64,000 nucleotides of DNA from Gnetum montanum (GCA_015680685.1 MNCI01006679.1:246501-310500), one strand, 5' to 3'; counted from the stretch's first letter, positions 24,641 through 36,889 are shown. Numbers and translations: made by a program. Notes: generated by a model from the letters alone, not told the origin.

Positions 24641-26690
24641 GCAGTAGGAGGATGAGTTTGAGATTAAATCTGAACATGAGAATTTCTTGGATGGCCTTTT
24701 TCAAAAAACAACCCCCAAGGCCATAGTTCCTACCTTCATCCCCTCACCTCTTCCATGGGAAAGATGTCCCAAACCTCCACCCCTTCATACCCAACCATGT
24801 TAGAGCCCACACTAGTCATTGTAGTGCACCAAACACAATTAGTAACATAGACCACAACCTTCCATTCCCCCATGTTGTTCAACACATAACCTTGGTTTGT
24901 GTAGCCATCATCAGTGGTCATTACCATCACTAACTCTCTTACTACCCAGATGGAATCCACCTAGGGGTCACATATCCCTTTTGTCCCATTTGTGCCGCAG
25001 ATATCGAGACAAATGTCTTTTATACTATTTGGCCCATCGACCACCATGATGACATAACCTCTCCCCTTAGTGTCATAACCAATAGCAAGGCCATAGGCCT
25101 CACAACAAATATTATAGCCCTTTGTATAGGCCCCATAATCACCAAGGGCACTAGATGGCCTAGATCAAGTCTTCCAAATGATCTAGCACTTGATCGAGGA
25201 ATTAAAAAGGCTTAAGGCCTCTACATCTTAAATCATTAAAATCATGGATTTTTATCAAGATGATCCCATTAGTCTTGCAATCCCACCTTTATCTCTTTTT
25301 CCTAGTGTCCCTATCCTTAATTTACAAAGTACAATGACAAGGCCTTCCACTCTAAATGATTGCTACTACAAGCTAGGCTACACACAATAACGAGGATATT
25401 TTCTATGTCCCTCATGAGGAAGGCCCTTAAATAGTACCACATCCTACATAGAGGATCTATATCCTCTTTAGAAGACTTGATATCATAATTTGTTAACTAC
25501 TTAAAGTACAAATTGAAGCTTAACACCATCCTTGACTAGCTGATGAAGGTCAAGCAAGGATACCTTAAACTAGTGTAGAAGTTCATCTAATGATGGAACA
25601 GTCTTCTTAATGAGATACCACAGCCAACCCTTTTACCTATTTTCAAGTAGGTGATTAACGATTTTATCAACTTAAAACTATACTATCTTAATCCATGGTC
25701 ACTAAGCCAAGCCTTCTCCCAGACTAAAAACATAGAGAATACTATGAAGGCTATCCATGACCATACCTACATGGCATATAAAAACCAACACACATGAAGG
25801 GACAAGAAGAGGGGTAGATAAAACAATGTGGTAGTGGCAAATTTGGCCAAGGAAACCAAGATAACCAATTAGAATCCAAGAACAAATTAATCCAAGGACC
25901 CTACTAACAACCATGATAATTAGCCCTCAACATCCAAGGCCACTACATCAACTGCTTCTAGACCTAGTTTTGAGCAAAAAGATAGAGTGAAATACACTAG
26001 GTTGCATTTGAAATGATCTAAACTCCTAGACCAGTTTCTGAATAGTAGGAGATGACTAAGAATGCCTGCGAGAGGCATGAGAGGCTATGTGAGATAGCCA
26101 AGGAACTTACTTAAGAAATAAAAGATGACCCTCATGCACACAAGTATTTTAAGCTTAATTACTTTTGCCACTACCATCGATTGCTAGGTCATGACACTAA
26201 CTTCTATGTTGCACTAAAGGATGACCTACAAAAGATGATAGATAAGGGTGAGTTGGTTCTTGATGCTTCTAATCCTATTTGACCTCAAAACTAGTTGACG
26301 CACATGTCCAAAGACCTATTGAATGCCAATAATAGCCTATACACCATAGTAGCACTCAATGTCATTCATGACCTAAGGCCTACAAAGGGAACCATTCATG
26401 ATTTCGATACCTTCTATCAATTAAAGGGGTCTTTTAGCTTCAACTAGTTCAATACCCCCTTTGTTATAAGGGTGCCATCACTAATTCCTTCCAAGGAGCC
26501 TTTTGATATTAGGGTATCCCCTCCTCCTACTACAATTGAGTCCACCCACTCAATGGAACATCGACTCCCCGTGATGGCTAATGTAACAACTTATTTCTTA
26601 CAACAACCAATGCCAACCAAAAGGCCTCAACTAGCAAAGGAAGAAGCCTAAGAAAAATCCTAATAATAAAGATGATAATCAAGCCAAGGC
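24640..26690 (+). pseudogene. T2 gag relic
   Basis: Heavily interrupted gag of a Tat element. The conserved capsid start MDFYQDDPISLAIPPL is near 25240-25290, and the matching domain continues with stops to about 25900. The knuckle-like FCHYHRLLGHDTNFYVALKD lies at about 26160-26220; compare the T5 form CKYHQWNGHGIDYC, which keeps both Cys residues. A Pro-rich tail follows to about 26650. Homology to T3, T4 and T5 gag is clear in order and motifs. Many stops are TAG or TAA where the other copies have Trp or Gln codons. Confidence 0.85.
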
Positions 26691-26969
26691 ATGGAAGGAA
26701 GTGGACCCATTGAAGTGCACTCCCATAACATCTATATCCATCACCTCTTGAACCTAGGTTTCTTCAACAGTCAAAACATCAAAGGATCACAAAATCTAAA
26801 GGAAAGGAAAAGAGGAGAAGTCATAATAGCAATAGCCAAAACATGGAGTATGCATTTTGGGGAGCATGAGGGAAGTTAAGCACAACCAAGATGACAAGAT
26901 TATGGTCAACAACAAAAACTTCCTAAGTGTGATGGAACAAGTTAAGTAATCTCTAAAGTAGAAAAATAT

Positions 26970-27837
26970 AACCTTGAGCTTATATGACCTAGTCATGACT
27001 TCTGCTACACATTGTGAAGTACTAGTTGAGATGTTGATCTCCATCCATGTTAGCAAGGACATTTGCACTAATGAAAAATCCATCCATGAGGTGATAGTGC
27101 CTTCTTCACACATGGAGACAAAGTCAACATTAATGGTATTTCACGATAGAGAAATCAAAACTAGTTCCCAAAATGGCAAGGTGCCTAAGGGGCTTCTTTT
27201 CATTATAATACTAGTAGGATAGTACAAGGTGCATCAAGTGCATGTAAACAATGGGGCTACAATGAATATCATCCTTTACATCATACTTGAACATTTAGGC
27301 CTGACAAAACAAATACAACATATAATAACATTAGCTCTTAAGTCCTTTAACAGATCATGGATTACTGTTAAGGGGTCTATCTCCTTAGACTTTGTGGCAT
27401 GGGAGAAATTCCCCATAACTACTAATTTCTTAGCGATAAAGAAAATCCTAGGATTCAACCTCATCCTGGCAAGACCTTGGTTGGCTCAACTGCTAGTCAT
27501 ATACTTGCCTATCCACCAAGAAATTCACCTACCTTTTGAGGGAGGTGAAATTATCATCCATGGTGATAATGTGGTTCCCCTTATGGTTAATAACATATAT
27601 ATAGAAATAGAATCTAAAGTGGAGTTTTAGGAAGAAACTCCTAGCCATTAAGTTAAGCAACCTCAGGGAGCGAATAAGGCTAAGAACAATAATGATGGAT
27701 CAAGAGACATGCTATGGGAAGAGCTTCCCTTTAACATCATTAGTGAAGGGGATGGAGAGTACAAGCTAGTGCAAAATAGGTCATACATGTTTCTTAATCT
27801 CTCAAAGATTAGAAAACAATTTCACAAGTAATGTATA
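26970..27837 (+). pseudogene. T2 protease region
   Basis: This is the aspartic protease end of gag-pro. It opens with the conserved LSLYDLVMTSATHCE (about 26973), then the active-site region reads VHVNNGAT at about 27238-27260, where the intact family form is VDDGAT: the catalytic Asp is Asn. The second landmark FNLILARPWLAQL is at about 27455-27490, followed by IHQEIHLPFEGGEIIIHGD. The final segment ELPFNIISEGDGEYKL and SYMFLNLSKIRKQFHK ends at a candidate splice donor. Most of it (27229-27630) is one open frame, so this part is better kept than gag, but the active site is lost. Confidence 0.88.
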
Positions 27838-27839
27838 CC
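27838..27839 (+). promoter_or_regulatory. Candidate 5' splice site of the T2 spacer intron
   Basis: TTCACAA followed by GTAATG lies exactly where the coding similarity of gag-pro ends. In T3 the same place has GTAGGA (34516). Weak sites, given here because the 3' sites before pol are convincing. Confidence 0.35.
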
Positions 27840-28328
27840 CCTAATTCTTCCATCCTATGCTGTTGTGACCATGTGATCATATGTACCTATAGCGTATTAA
27901 CCTAGATTTCCTTTTGCCTACTTATGTCATTTTGTTTACTTTATGTTAAACTTTCTTTTGCATATAGTCTAGGAGTATTTCTTTATTTGCATTTTATTTT
28001 GTAAAGAATTTTCTTTTTTTGTTTCTAGCATGATATAAATGTAAAAACCTCATGAAAAATTTAAAACTAGAAAACCCATAAAAAATTTTAAATATTTTTA
28101 GAAATACAAAACATATGTTTTCCTTTGTACAATGTGGGCCTACCATGACCTAAAATGGGCAATAATGTGGGCCTACCATGGCCTAAAATTGGCACATCCT
28201 ATGGTCCACCATGGCATAAAACGTGCAACATCGCATGACCTACCATGGCCTAAAACTATTGAATCTTATGGCCTGCCATGGCCTTAAACTAGAAAATGCC
28301 TTTTCACCTTGTTTCCATGTTAGCCTAC
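27840..28328 (+). repeat. T2 spacer start with GGCCTAAAA word array
   Basis: From about 28130 the word ATGGCCTAAAA(CT) or close variants occurs about six times in 200 bp, often preceded by GGCCTACC. It is the T2 version of the array that flanks the protease-RT spacer in the other Tat elements. It is cut off by the T3 LTR at 28329. Confidence 0.7.
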
Positions 28329-28720
28329 TAAAACACTATAAAATTTCAAGACCCTAATGCTTCACCAGAGTCTTGAAATTTGGGCAAGGATTTCCACAAA
28401 TGCAACATCACGATGCATCATCCAAATAATGTAGGCACTAAAAGTAGACCATATAGTCCAACAAGTTTTCTATTGCCCTAGCTAACGGGTCTGTTGAACT
28501 CTCCAGCCTGCCTAGCTTGGTACTTGACCTAGCTGATGGTCTACCTAGAGACCATGTTAGGAGCTACTGAAAGTATTTAGGATGAGCTAAACAGTTTGAT
28601 AATTTTTCTAACTAAAGAAACCTGCTACACTATGCTACGCTACACAGAGTAGCAGGCCTCAATAAGACTGAACAGGTACCAAAGATGCACATTGATGATG
28701 ACTCAGCCCTCTAGAGACAT

Positions 28721-28912
28721 NAGTGTTTTAGTAGGCTAACATGGAAACAAGGTGAAAAGGCATTTTCTAGTTTAAGGCCATGGCAGGCCATAAGATTCAA
28801 TAGTTTTAGGCCATGGTAGGTCATGCGATGTTGCACGTTTTATGCCATGGTGGACCATAGGATGTGCCAATTTTAGGCCATGGTAGGCCCACATTATTGC
28901 CCATTTTAGGTN
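28721..28912 (-). repeat. 189 bp inverted copy bounded by single Ns, likely misassembly
   Basis: Bases 28722-28910 are the exact reverse complement of 28149-28337, which itself spans the T2/T3 junction. A single N stands at 28721 and at 28912. Perfect identity in a region where everything else has diverged, plus N at both edges, points to a gap-filling error rather than biology. Confidence 0.9.
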
Positions 28913-29719
28913 CCTCTACAAAGTGGTTTCAGTAAGAAGATTGCACTTGGCCACATTCCGGCCTCCAAGACTAGCTATCCTGCTTTGCCCTCAAGATCCA
29001 AGCACTATTTCTTGACAAAGCATTGCAAAACCAGGCGAGGATGCATGTCATGTTGGTTTCTATGTTGCGCTATGCTACATAGTATAGCATAGTGTAGCAA
29101 GGATGAAAAACACCAAAGTTTCCCAAAGATGAACTTAGCAGGTCCCAAGACCTTTTAGCATGAAAGACAGGGTTGCAGTCGCTTTCCTAGCTAGGCCTCA
29201 GATACGTATTTTTGGCTTATAGGCAAGATCTTGTTTAGGACCAGTAGCTACACTATGCTACGCTACCTAGTGTAGCATGTAGGTATTTACGCTACATACG
29301 TTGGAGAGCGTAAACAACATAACACTCGTGTAGCAGCCTCAAGACATCTTTGATTAGCTACAGAATTGGTTAGCAATGGTTATTCTCATCCCAACACCTC
29401 TCCAATAGGCAAAGTTAGCAAGTTTGCCATGTTTTGCACCCCCTAACCATTCCCAAAGTTATCCCTAGGCTTGACCTTTCTTGCAAGAGTAGGAAAGACG
29501 TAGTCTTGGAGCACAGGATTCACTTTGCATTAACTGATCGAAAATTTTCTTTGCAACAAATATAGTAGCTCACTAGACTTTAGAACATATGGCACAAATG
29601 ATATGGTCATAGTATAGTAGTTTTCAACATTGCATAGTAGCACGACATAGTCACGTCAGCACTTTTTGGGACTCAGGACATGTGGCATTCAAACAACATT
29701 TCTCTCCCAGATCTAACTC

Positions 29720-29727
29720 TATAAGTA
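29720..29727 (+). promoter_or_regulatory. TATA box in T3 LTR
   Basis: CTCTATAAGTACCCTGGCAAACAATG aligns in layout with the T4 LTR TATA stretch (CCTATAAATACCCC then AGCAATG). Confidence 0.6.
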
Positions 29728-30370
29728 CCCTGGCAAACAATGTTTGAGGGGTTGGCTTTTGGGAGCATTCTAGCAGGGTTGGATTTTGGCATCGTTGGCT
29801 TGGAGCATTCAATAACATTTTAGCATTGTTGGCTTTTGGAAATTACTTCTCTAGTGGTTGGCCTTTTTTTTGGTTGAGATCTTAGCATTTTAGCTCTCTG
29901 GTGATCAGCTTTGGTAAGAAGACTAGCAAGCAGAGGGTCCCTATTAGCAAGCTATTGATAGTAGTTTGAGAAAATGTGGCCATATTGCTTTATTGTAAGC
30001 TATGCTTATTCCCATTGCCATCTATTGTACACCTCCTTCATTTCAGTAAAGATCAGATTCCCAATCTTGGGGCAGTGCACTTCCTTACTTAAACTTGTTT
30101 CATTTTTGTTTTGTTATTTTTATGTTTTGCATTATTTTCAATTGATTTATGTTCATCACTTATCTCTCAATGTGCATATAACATCCTTAAAAACAATGTT
30201 TACAAAAGGTTATTGTACATTTCTTAATTCCCTATTTGATCAACCAAACCATTCAAGGCACCCTGCATCCATCTACATTCACCATGGCCGTCACACAAAT
30301 TCGATGTTAGGCTATATGCTCGGTGACCTCTTGGTGTTCCAGCCACTAACATTTTTAGTCGTTATAGTTT

Positions 30371-30388
30371 TGGTGCTAGAATAAGGGC
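30371..30388 (+). other. Primer binding site of T3
   Basis: TGGTGCTAGAATAAGGGC directly after the LTR end, one of four matching sites in the window. Confidence 0.75.
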
Positions 30389-30735
30389 CCTTTTATGCCC
30401 TTTTTTACATATCATGGATAATCCTGCATGTTGTCTATACCCCGTCACCTACTAGCATAGACATGACACCATTGTGGTTTTCTACGCACTGTGTGGTGTA
30501 GACTAGTCACAATGATGGTTCCTTTGGAATCCAGCAGGATTAAAGCCTCCAACTGATTGCTCACTTTACAACGTTCACCCTATTTACCATTCCATGCTAC
30601 CTACACCTCGTGGGACATAGCAAACTACCTAGTGTAGCACTCCTATTTAGTGTAACAGGCATCTCCCTAGCACATCTAGTTGCATTTTTTCTCTCTTTTA
30701 AAGTTTTCACCTCACAATGAAAAATGATTCCTACA

Positions 30736-33430
30736 ATGACTGTTGCCACCACCTTGAACTTGGAGGTTCCCTACTCAATTCAAAACATGACAAGTCCTGA
30801 GTGGCCACTCAACTCGGTGCTGGCACCATGTCAATCCCTTAGATTGCAGCACCTGTCACCACAGCACTTGGCATAAGATGTAGAGCGATATGACTTCCTT
30901 TGTGCAAAAGTCCAATTGAATCTACCCTTGGACCATCAGGAACTCGAAGAAAAATGTATTTTTGAGTTCCTCCACTGAAATGGAAGGGATTTCATCCCTA
31001 CCCCTAACATCGTCATCCCATTGACTAAACAATATCAATGGGTCCTGGACCAGTTGATGCCAGTCAGTAGTTCTAGGGAATGAGAAATAGTATCCCACTA
31101 TGATGAAGTGTTCCAAGATGGATAGGAAGACTCGAACTCCCACTCCGAGGGTGGTGGTCAAACCTACCCTATAGTCATCCCACATATCATTGTCTTTTAG
31201 TCTAATCTGCTCTTTGCTTCTACCCCTTTTATGGTTAGTACAACCTCGTCATAATCTGCACCTTTGTTACCCATGTCCAGTCATCCCATACCTTCTACGT
31301 ACTAGCAAAGGGGCCCTTCAGCTTCATTCACAGTTACCCTCCCTTCTCTATCTACCCCAGCAGCATATCCAACATCCGTTACAGCTACGTTGTCATACAT
31401 CCACACTTTGCCCACATCTCAGTCACATGCGAGCTTTGCCTTTGGTCTTTTGTCTACACCTATCCCACCACTAGTGGCTAACCTAGTCTTGACCTGGTGG
31501 TGGGTGCCAACCCCTTCCTTACCTATGGAATAACCCTCTTAAGTATCGTACTATGTGCAACCCCAAGTGCACCATCTTTCACACATAATACAACCTAGCA
31601 CAGGGCTATGGGCCGCCCAGCCAACTAGGCAACCTATCAACCCCATAGCCCCATCAACGTCTGCCCCATCAATGACACCACCCACTGGCTGGTGGATGCC
31701 CCAAGTGATACCATTCACAAGATCAACACCAACAGCACCCCCCATGGGCTAGGCTACTACCCCTACACCGCAATCCCCATTGGTGCATATGATGGCTACT
31801 CAAGTAGCCTCGTAACCATCTGCAACATCATTGGGTCCAGATCAAGCTCTTCAACTTATCAAGACCGTCACTACGAAAATCAAATGCCTCAAAGTTGCTG
31901 ATTCTAACATGGTACAGGTCATGGATTTTTACCATAATGATCCCATCAACCCAGTCATTCCCATCCTTATGTTACCCCCTAGGGTGCCACTCCCCCAATT
32001 TATGAAATACAATGGGGAGGATGATCCCAATGGACATTTGGTAACATTTAGGTTTGAATCTTTGTTGTTACAGCAATGGCCACACACTATCATTCACGTC
32101 TTTGCCATGTATTTGACAAGCAAGGCTTTAGACTAGTACTGTGTGTTCCCATGCACCTTCATCTTAACTTTGGAGGAGCTGCTGAGTCAGTTTTTGACCT
32201 ATTTCAAGTATAACTTGAAACTGAAAGTCATGCTAGACTAGCTGCAGAGTGTCAAGAAAGACCCACTTGAGTTTGTGCAAAGATTCATACAGTGGTGGAG
32301 CACCACCTTGAATGAAATATGCGAGCCTATCGCTAAGGTCCACTTGTTGGCCATTTTCAAGGGGGCAGTAAACGATTTTATCAAGTCAAAATTTTACTAC
32401 TTAGTCCCATGCTCCCTCAGTCAAGCTTTTGCTCAGACCAAGAGCATCCAAGACGCAGCCAAGGCTAGCAAAGACCCACCTTATGTCACATATAAAAATG
32501 CACATCTTAAGAAAGACAAAGAGAAGGGCAAGGCCACAAAAACTATGGTGGCCATTGTGGATAATGAAGCCAAACCTAGCAATAGCAACAACAAAAAGGT
32601 GACCGTAGTGCCCACCAACACCACATCTGGCTCAAGTAACGCTGTCAGTCCTCAACATCAGCACCTGAGGCATCAACCTAGCCTAAATCCAACTTTGAGT
32701 GTAAGGATCACTCCAAATATAGCCCATTACCTATTAAGCCTTTAGAAACTATGAAGCAACTATTGGGAGTTGGGTATATATAGCACAAACTAATGTCAGA
32801 GGAAGCAATTAAACAACATCAACGGTATTGTGAACTTCTTAGGAACCCCTCTTTGGCCACACCTAATGAGCCATCAGTTCCTAAGAACTTCAAGCTGGAA
32901 TGTTTCTATGACTATCACCAACTGTGTGGTCATGATACAGACTACTATCTAGTGTTGAAAGATGATATTCAATGCATGATCGATAAGGGAAAACTAGTCC
33001 TAGAAGAAATTAGTCCTATTCACCCAGAAAACTAGTTAATGCACATTTACAAGGATCCCCTAAATGCCAACAACGCGGGCTACACAATTAATGTCATTGG
33101 CATTGATGGAAACCTAGAACCACCACAACAATTGTTCATTGTGTGTGTCCCTCATCGAAATGAAGCAACCCCTATGACGATAAAAATGACACAACCAGAA
33201 CTATTTGTCCTCAAGGTCCCTCCTTATACATTCATGCCTACACCCTTTGTGCTCAAAACTACACTGCCCACACCAACACCACAGGCATCATTCATTATTA
33301 AGATGCCAAAACAAACAAGCACTTCTGCCATGCAAAGCCAAGCAATGAAAGTAGCACCACAGCCTCCCTATTCAAAAAATGGAAAGAGCATTTGGTGGAC
33401 AAGATGGCTAGGGAGCGTACTACCTTAGGT
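30736..33430 (+). pseudogene. T3 gag
   Basis: Gag polyprotein start at ATG 30736 (MTVATTLNLEVPYSI), parallel to the T4 start MNSATTAANAINVEVPF. A Pro/Ser/Thr-rich linker covers about 31190-31800. The capsid-like domain begins MVQVMDFYHNDPINPV at 31910 and runs to about 32500 with FIQWWSTTLNEICEPI and AVNDFIKSKFYYL. A basic tail follows. CFYDYHQLCGHDTDYY at about 32900 is the zinc-knuckle-like piece. Stops include TAG at 32134 where T4 has TGG (ALDWY), a one-base change. The protein would bind element RNA and form the particle; all copies here are broken. Confidence 0.88.
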
Positions 33431-33659
33431 CCCCCAAAGCCTAGCCCCTTATCCTTGAGGCCCATGATCCCCTCATCGTCAAGAACCGACAATGCCACAC
33501 AGAAGCAATCACCACCATCCCATTCAAGAAGGCACAATCCTCAACCTGAAGCTAACCCTCATTGAGAGATTTGTCTCCTAGGATGAACAGAGGAGGAAAA
33601 GGATAACAAACAAGATGGTGGGTAGGATCTTTTCAATGCCATCTCCCAAGTTAAATAGG

Positions 33660-34515
33660 CTTTGAAATAGAAAAATACAACTTTGAGCTTGTATGACTTG
33701 GTGATGACATCCACTACACACAGAGAAGCCATGGTTTGCATGTTAACATTCATACCAGTTGATGAAATCATGCCAATAGAGGAGAAAGTGATCCATGCTG
33801 TCATGTTGCCCTCCTTGGCCAAAGAACCATGGCCAGCCCAGTTAACATTCTGTGATGAGTCCATTAAGGATGACCCTAAAAAGGTTCAGGTGATGACAAC
33901 ACCTATGTTCATCACAATTCAGGTTGATTAGTACAAGATTCGAAGGGTACATGTCGATGATGGGGCCACTACTAATGTCATCCCCTTTTCCATAGTGGAC
34001 AAATTCGGCTTGGTCGATCAAATCAAGCCCATGATGACTTCCTACTTAAAATCATTTAACGGGGTGTGCGTGCTAGTAAAAGGAACTATACATATAAACT
34101 TTGTGGTAGGGGACTAGTTCCTGATAAGCACGGTGTTTATAGTGGTAGAGGAGATGCCTGGGTTCAACCTGATCCTAGGGAGGTCATGGTTGGCCCAGTT
34201 GAGGGTAGTTTCCTCACCAATACACCAAGAAATCCACTTATCCTACGCAGGAGGGGAAGTGGTAATTCATGGAAATGAAGTGACTCCTTGAGCCATAAAC
34301 AATGTAGGAATGGAGCAAGTTTTAGAGATTGAAATCTCTAAAAACCAAACCCCTGTTCAAACTGAAATGCCTGAACAGGTCAAAACCAGCACAAACAAAG
34401 AATAAACATGGGCTGAGCTGTAGTTTCGAGTGGTAGACGATGACATAGAGAAGTATCATAACAAAACCTCCCAACCATACGCATTTCCAAGCCCACAATG
34501 GCTTAGGAAGCAGTT
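33660..34515 (+). pseudogene. T3 aspartic protease region
   Basis: Starts with the conserved TLSLYDLVMTSTTHREAM (about 33680), then ITIQVD and, after a TAG, YKIRRVHVDDGATTNVIPF at about 33930-33990, in which the catalytic D-x-G-A type site is kept. FNLILGRSWLAQL at about 34163-34200 and EIHLSYAGGEVVIHG complete the fold. One frameshift and a few TAG stops are present. The region ends near QWLRKQL and a candidate splice donor at 34516. Its frame is continuous with gag in the ancestral element. Confidence 0.88.
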
Positions 34516-34684
34516 GTAGGAATGATCATTGTTTGTGTCAGCGTAATTACTCCACTACTTACATCATGATTACTACTTGCATCAACATCATGATCACTAT
34601 TTACATAGTTTGCTTCAAATTCATGGTTTATGGTAGCATCCTTCTCATTGTACATTGTTTACATTATGTCCATTGTTTGCATCA

Positions 34685-34935
34685 CTAAATGGCCCACTAA
34701 GGCCTAAAATTGGCAATGTTCTTTATTATGACCTTACATATGGCCTGAAATGGCCTAGAACTAGCCATGGCCCAAAATGGCCTATAACTAGCAGTGGCCT
34801 GAAATGGCATAAAACTAGCCATGACCTAAAATGGCCTAAACCTAGTGATGGTCCAAAATGGCCTAAAACTAGCCATGGCCAAGAATGGCCTTAAATTACT
34901 CGTCGCAGCCCACCAAGGCCTAAAACTGGCAAATT
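34685..34935 (+). repeat. Array of GGCCTAAAACTAGC words, left edge of T3 spacer
   Basis: About nine units of roughly 25-27 bp, consensus CATGGCCTGAAATGGCCTAAA plus ACTAGC, lie head to tail. The same word borders the spacer in T1, T2, T4 and T5. Confidence 0.85.
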
Positions 34936-35092
34936 TACTACCCCAAAGCAATAACAAAAATAAATAAATAAATGAAACACATTAACCAAAATGAAATAGA
35001 TTATTTTGCATTCATTCATCACTCAATGTTAATCAATAATGTTTACAAATCAATCAAATTCAAAGCAAGAAATAAAATTCTTGGTCGCCATG

Positions 35093-35155
35093 CTATGAGT
35101 CTTCGTTTCCATCACCATCTCCTATCCCACTGGGTCTCACATCTTCATTCAGATT
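35093..35155 (-). pseudogene. Antisense gene of T3, last exon
   Basis: Reads NLNEDVRPSGIGDGDGNEDS and a TAG stop (35093-35095). It follows a TTTATGTAG acceptor at 35156-35157. The 89 bp intron (35156-35244) has GTTAGT at its 5' end, is phase 0 and has a counterpart of 88 bp in T4. The short acidic, Gly-rich tail with a G-P/S-G motif recurs in T4 (GVGPV) and T5 (GGGPSGVG). The protein is not recognised from any named family. Confidence 0.65.
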
Positions 35156-35244
35156 CTACATAAAGTAAAAAATAAAATAGTGAGTTAAACTACAATAAAG
35201 GTTTTTTTACAAAATAAACCATAACATAACAAAAGGTGACTAAC

Positions 35245-36300
35245 CCGAGATGGCCCCACGTCCATTTCAGGGGGGATCCGATCCATGCCAGCTATGAGAC
35301 ATTGTAAGATCTCCTCCTCAATGAGGTTGCCCCAATTCCCCTCTTCTAGATCAGTGATTGCTGTAACCTTTCCCTTTTCCATGGCTGTCCATCTGGGTGG
35401 TCTTGGGGAGAAGGTGGTGGTGGTGGTCTCCTCGGCAAGTAGGGTCACCTCCCTTTCAGGAGACTCACTTACCGTCACCTATTGCATGAACCTATCATAA
35501 GCACCAAAAGCACCAATGATGTTAAGAAATAGCCTAAGGGTACACGCTTCAATAGTGACATCCTAGTATTGTTTATGATAGGTGGCACTTTCCATCTTGT
35601 ACATATGTTTATGGTTCTTCTGTGCCTGTCTCCATTCATAAACCTTTGCACTGTAGTCTTTCCAATCTTGGTTCTTCTATGCTAGGAGGTCAATCTGCAT
35701 GTGTTGTTCAATAATTTCATGACTAGCCTTGTTATTTTTTCATATGACAGTCTAGTATTTGGAGTAGTCAATCATAGCCATACGCCAATTGCCATCGCGA
35801 GTGTCACAGGCCAACAGAAACTCATTCCTGGATCAGAGATCCTCCACCTCCATGGTTACGTTAGTCTTCTCTTTTTTGAGTTTCTATTCCCACTTCCAGA
35901 GGTCTTCGTTCATTTGCCTACACTCCCATAAGGATCATGTCGATTACAATGCACATTTACTTGCTTCATCATAAATGTGACAAGGAACCTCAATTACCTC
36001 TAACAAAAGTTTAGGCACGGCGTCGACTTTGATGACCTGTTGAGGGTTTCACTTGAGATGGGAGGCTGCCATGCATGGAAGAATGTTAGCCACAGTGATA
36101 CAAAAAAATTCCTAGAATGGAAATTGTAGCATACCAATCTAAGGATTGATATACTTCAAACGATTGATCATATCATCAACCACCCCCTTCATGAAGGTGA
36201 ACTTGTTAGGGGTCTTGGTCTAGGGTCAGACATAGATTGAGAAAGAAGGATTAGGGGCATCAATAGTGGTGTCCATTTCACAATAAAACATGTTAGCCAT
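35245..36300 (-). pseudogene. Antisense gene of T3, long helical exon
   Basis: One reading frame, with about a dozen TAG/TGA/TAA stops and a likely shift, can be followed for about 350 codons from ATG 36300 (MANMFYCEMDTTIDAPN) to the donor at 35244. Landmarks are KFTFMKGVVDDMINRLKYIN, then KVDAVPKLLLEVIEVPCHIY, a charged helical part (LKKEKTNVTMEVEDL; MIDYSKY; DWKDYSAKVYEWRQAQKNHK), then IEACTLRLFLNIIGAFGAYD. The C-terminal part WGNLIEEEILQCLIAGMDRI and PPEMDVGPSR matches T4 WVDIMEEEFWHLLGLGLDWI. That conserved C-terminus is the strongest proof that this strand was translated. Function unknown; the middle predicts a coiled coil. Confidence 0.7.
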
Positions 36301-36430
36301 GGTAGAGAGGATAACAATAGAGCTAATAAAAAATGACATGACAATGCAAAGCTCCTACCCAGAAAACCCTCAAGGATGATAGTGGGGAGATCACCCATCT
36401 AGAAACTTTCAAGCAATCAATCAGACTCAC

Positions 36431-36650
36431 CAACGTCCAATTGTAGCCCTTCTCTTTCCAGCTGGCCCAAAAGTGTGGTAGCATCCTCGACACTTATTTT
36501 CCCTTTGGGCATTGAAGCAAATTCTATAAAGGGATCATCAGCAGGGGCCTCTTCTTACGTAGCCAGGGCCTCTTCCTCCTCTTTAGTAGGTGCCCCTACT
36601 TTAGGGGCCAAAGTTTCTTCCTCTTCCTCTTCTTTTTTTTTGATAAAACA
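36431..36650 (-). pseudogene. Antisense gene of T3, acidic exon
   Basis: Frame with a Glu run, then APKVGAPTKEEEEALAT, a TAG, and DDPFIEFASMPKGKISVEDA followed by TTLLGQLEREGLQLDV. It ends at GTTG^GTGAGT, a consensus donor at 36430. The left end is unclear. Acidic linkers of this sort often join folded domains; no family is recognised. Confidence 0.55.
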
Positions 36651-36889
36651 TAATTATATTTAACAAGCTATTCCAACTTGAAACAAGTGCTATGCTACAT
36701 GACGCTATATAGCGTAGCATAGCATAATAGGTGCTACACTAACAAAAACAATTTTAGCATACTTACCAACCGGGGGTTGCACCCTACAAACTTTGATCCA
36801 TAGCTTCTTCCCCCTCTCTTCATTTGTGTGGGGAGTCTCTTTTGCAGGATGAGACTTCTTACATTGCAATCTACCGTTTACAGTCTCTA

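Larger units (their letters stand above)
28329..30370 (+). mobile_element. 5' LTR of T3
   Basis: Starts TAAAACACTATAAAATTTC inside the T2 spacer and ends before a primer site at 30371. It shares with the T4 LTR the block TTTGATAATTTTTCTA followed by GCTACGCTAC words. A TATA box TATAAGTA is at 29720-29727. The quasi-palindrome GCTACACTATGCTACGCTAC and relatives occur near 28625, 29065 and 29245. Its apparent 2.04 kb includes a suspicious inverted insert (28721-28912), so the true length is probably about 1.85 kb. Confidence 0.75.

Noticed and set aside
28149-28910. Inverted repeat as a MITE or hairpin RNA gene
   Set aside because: Exact identity and N at both borders make an assembly fault far more likely.
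30922-31185. Minus-strand ORF opposite T3 gag
   Set aside because: Shadow of the gag frame; the plus strand matches T4 gag residue by residue.
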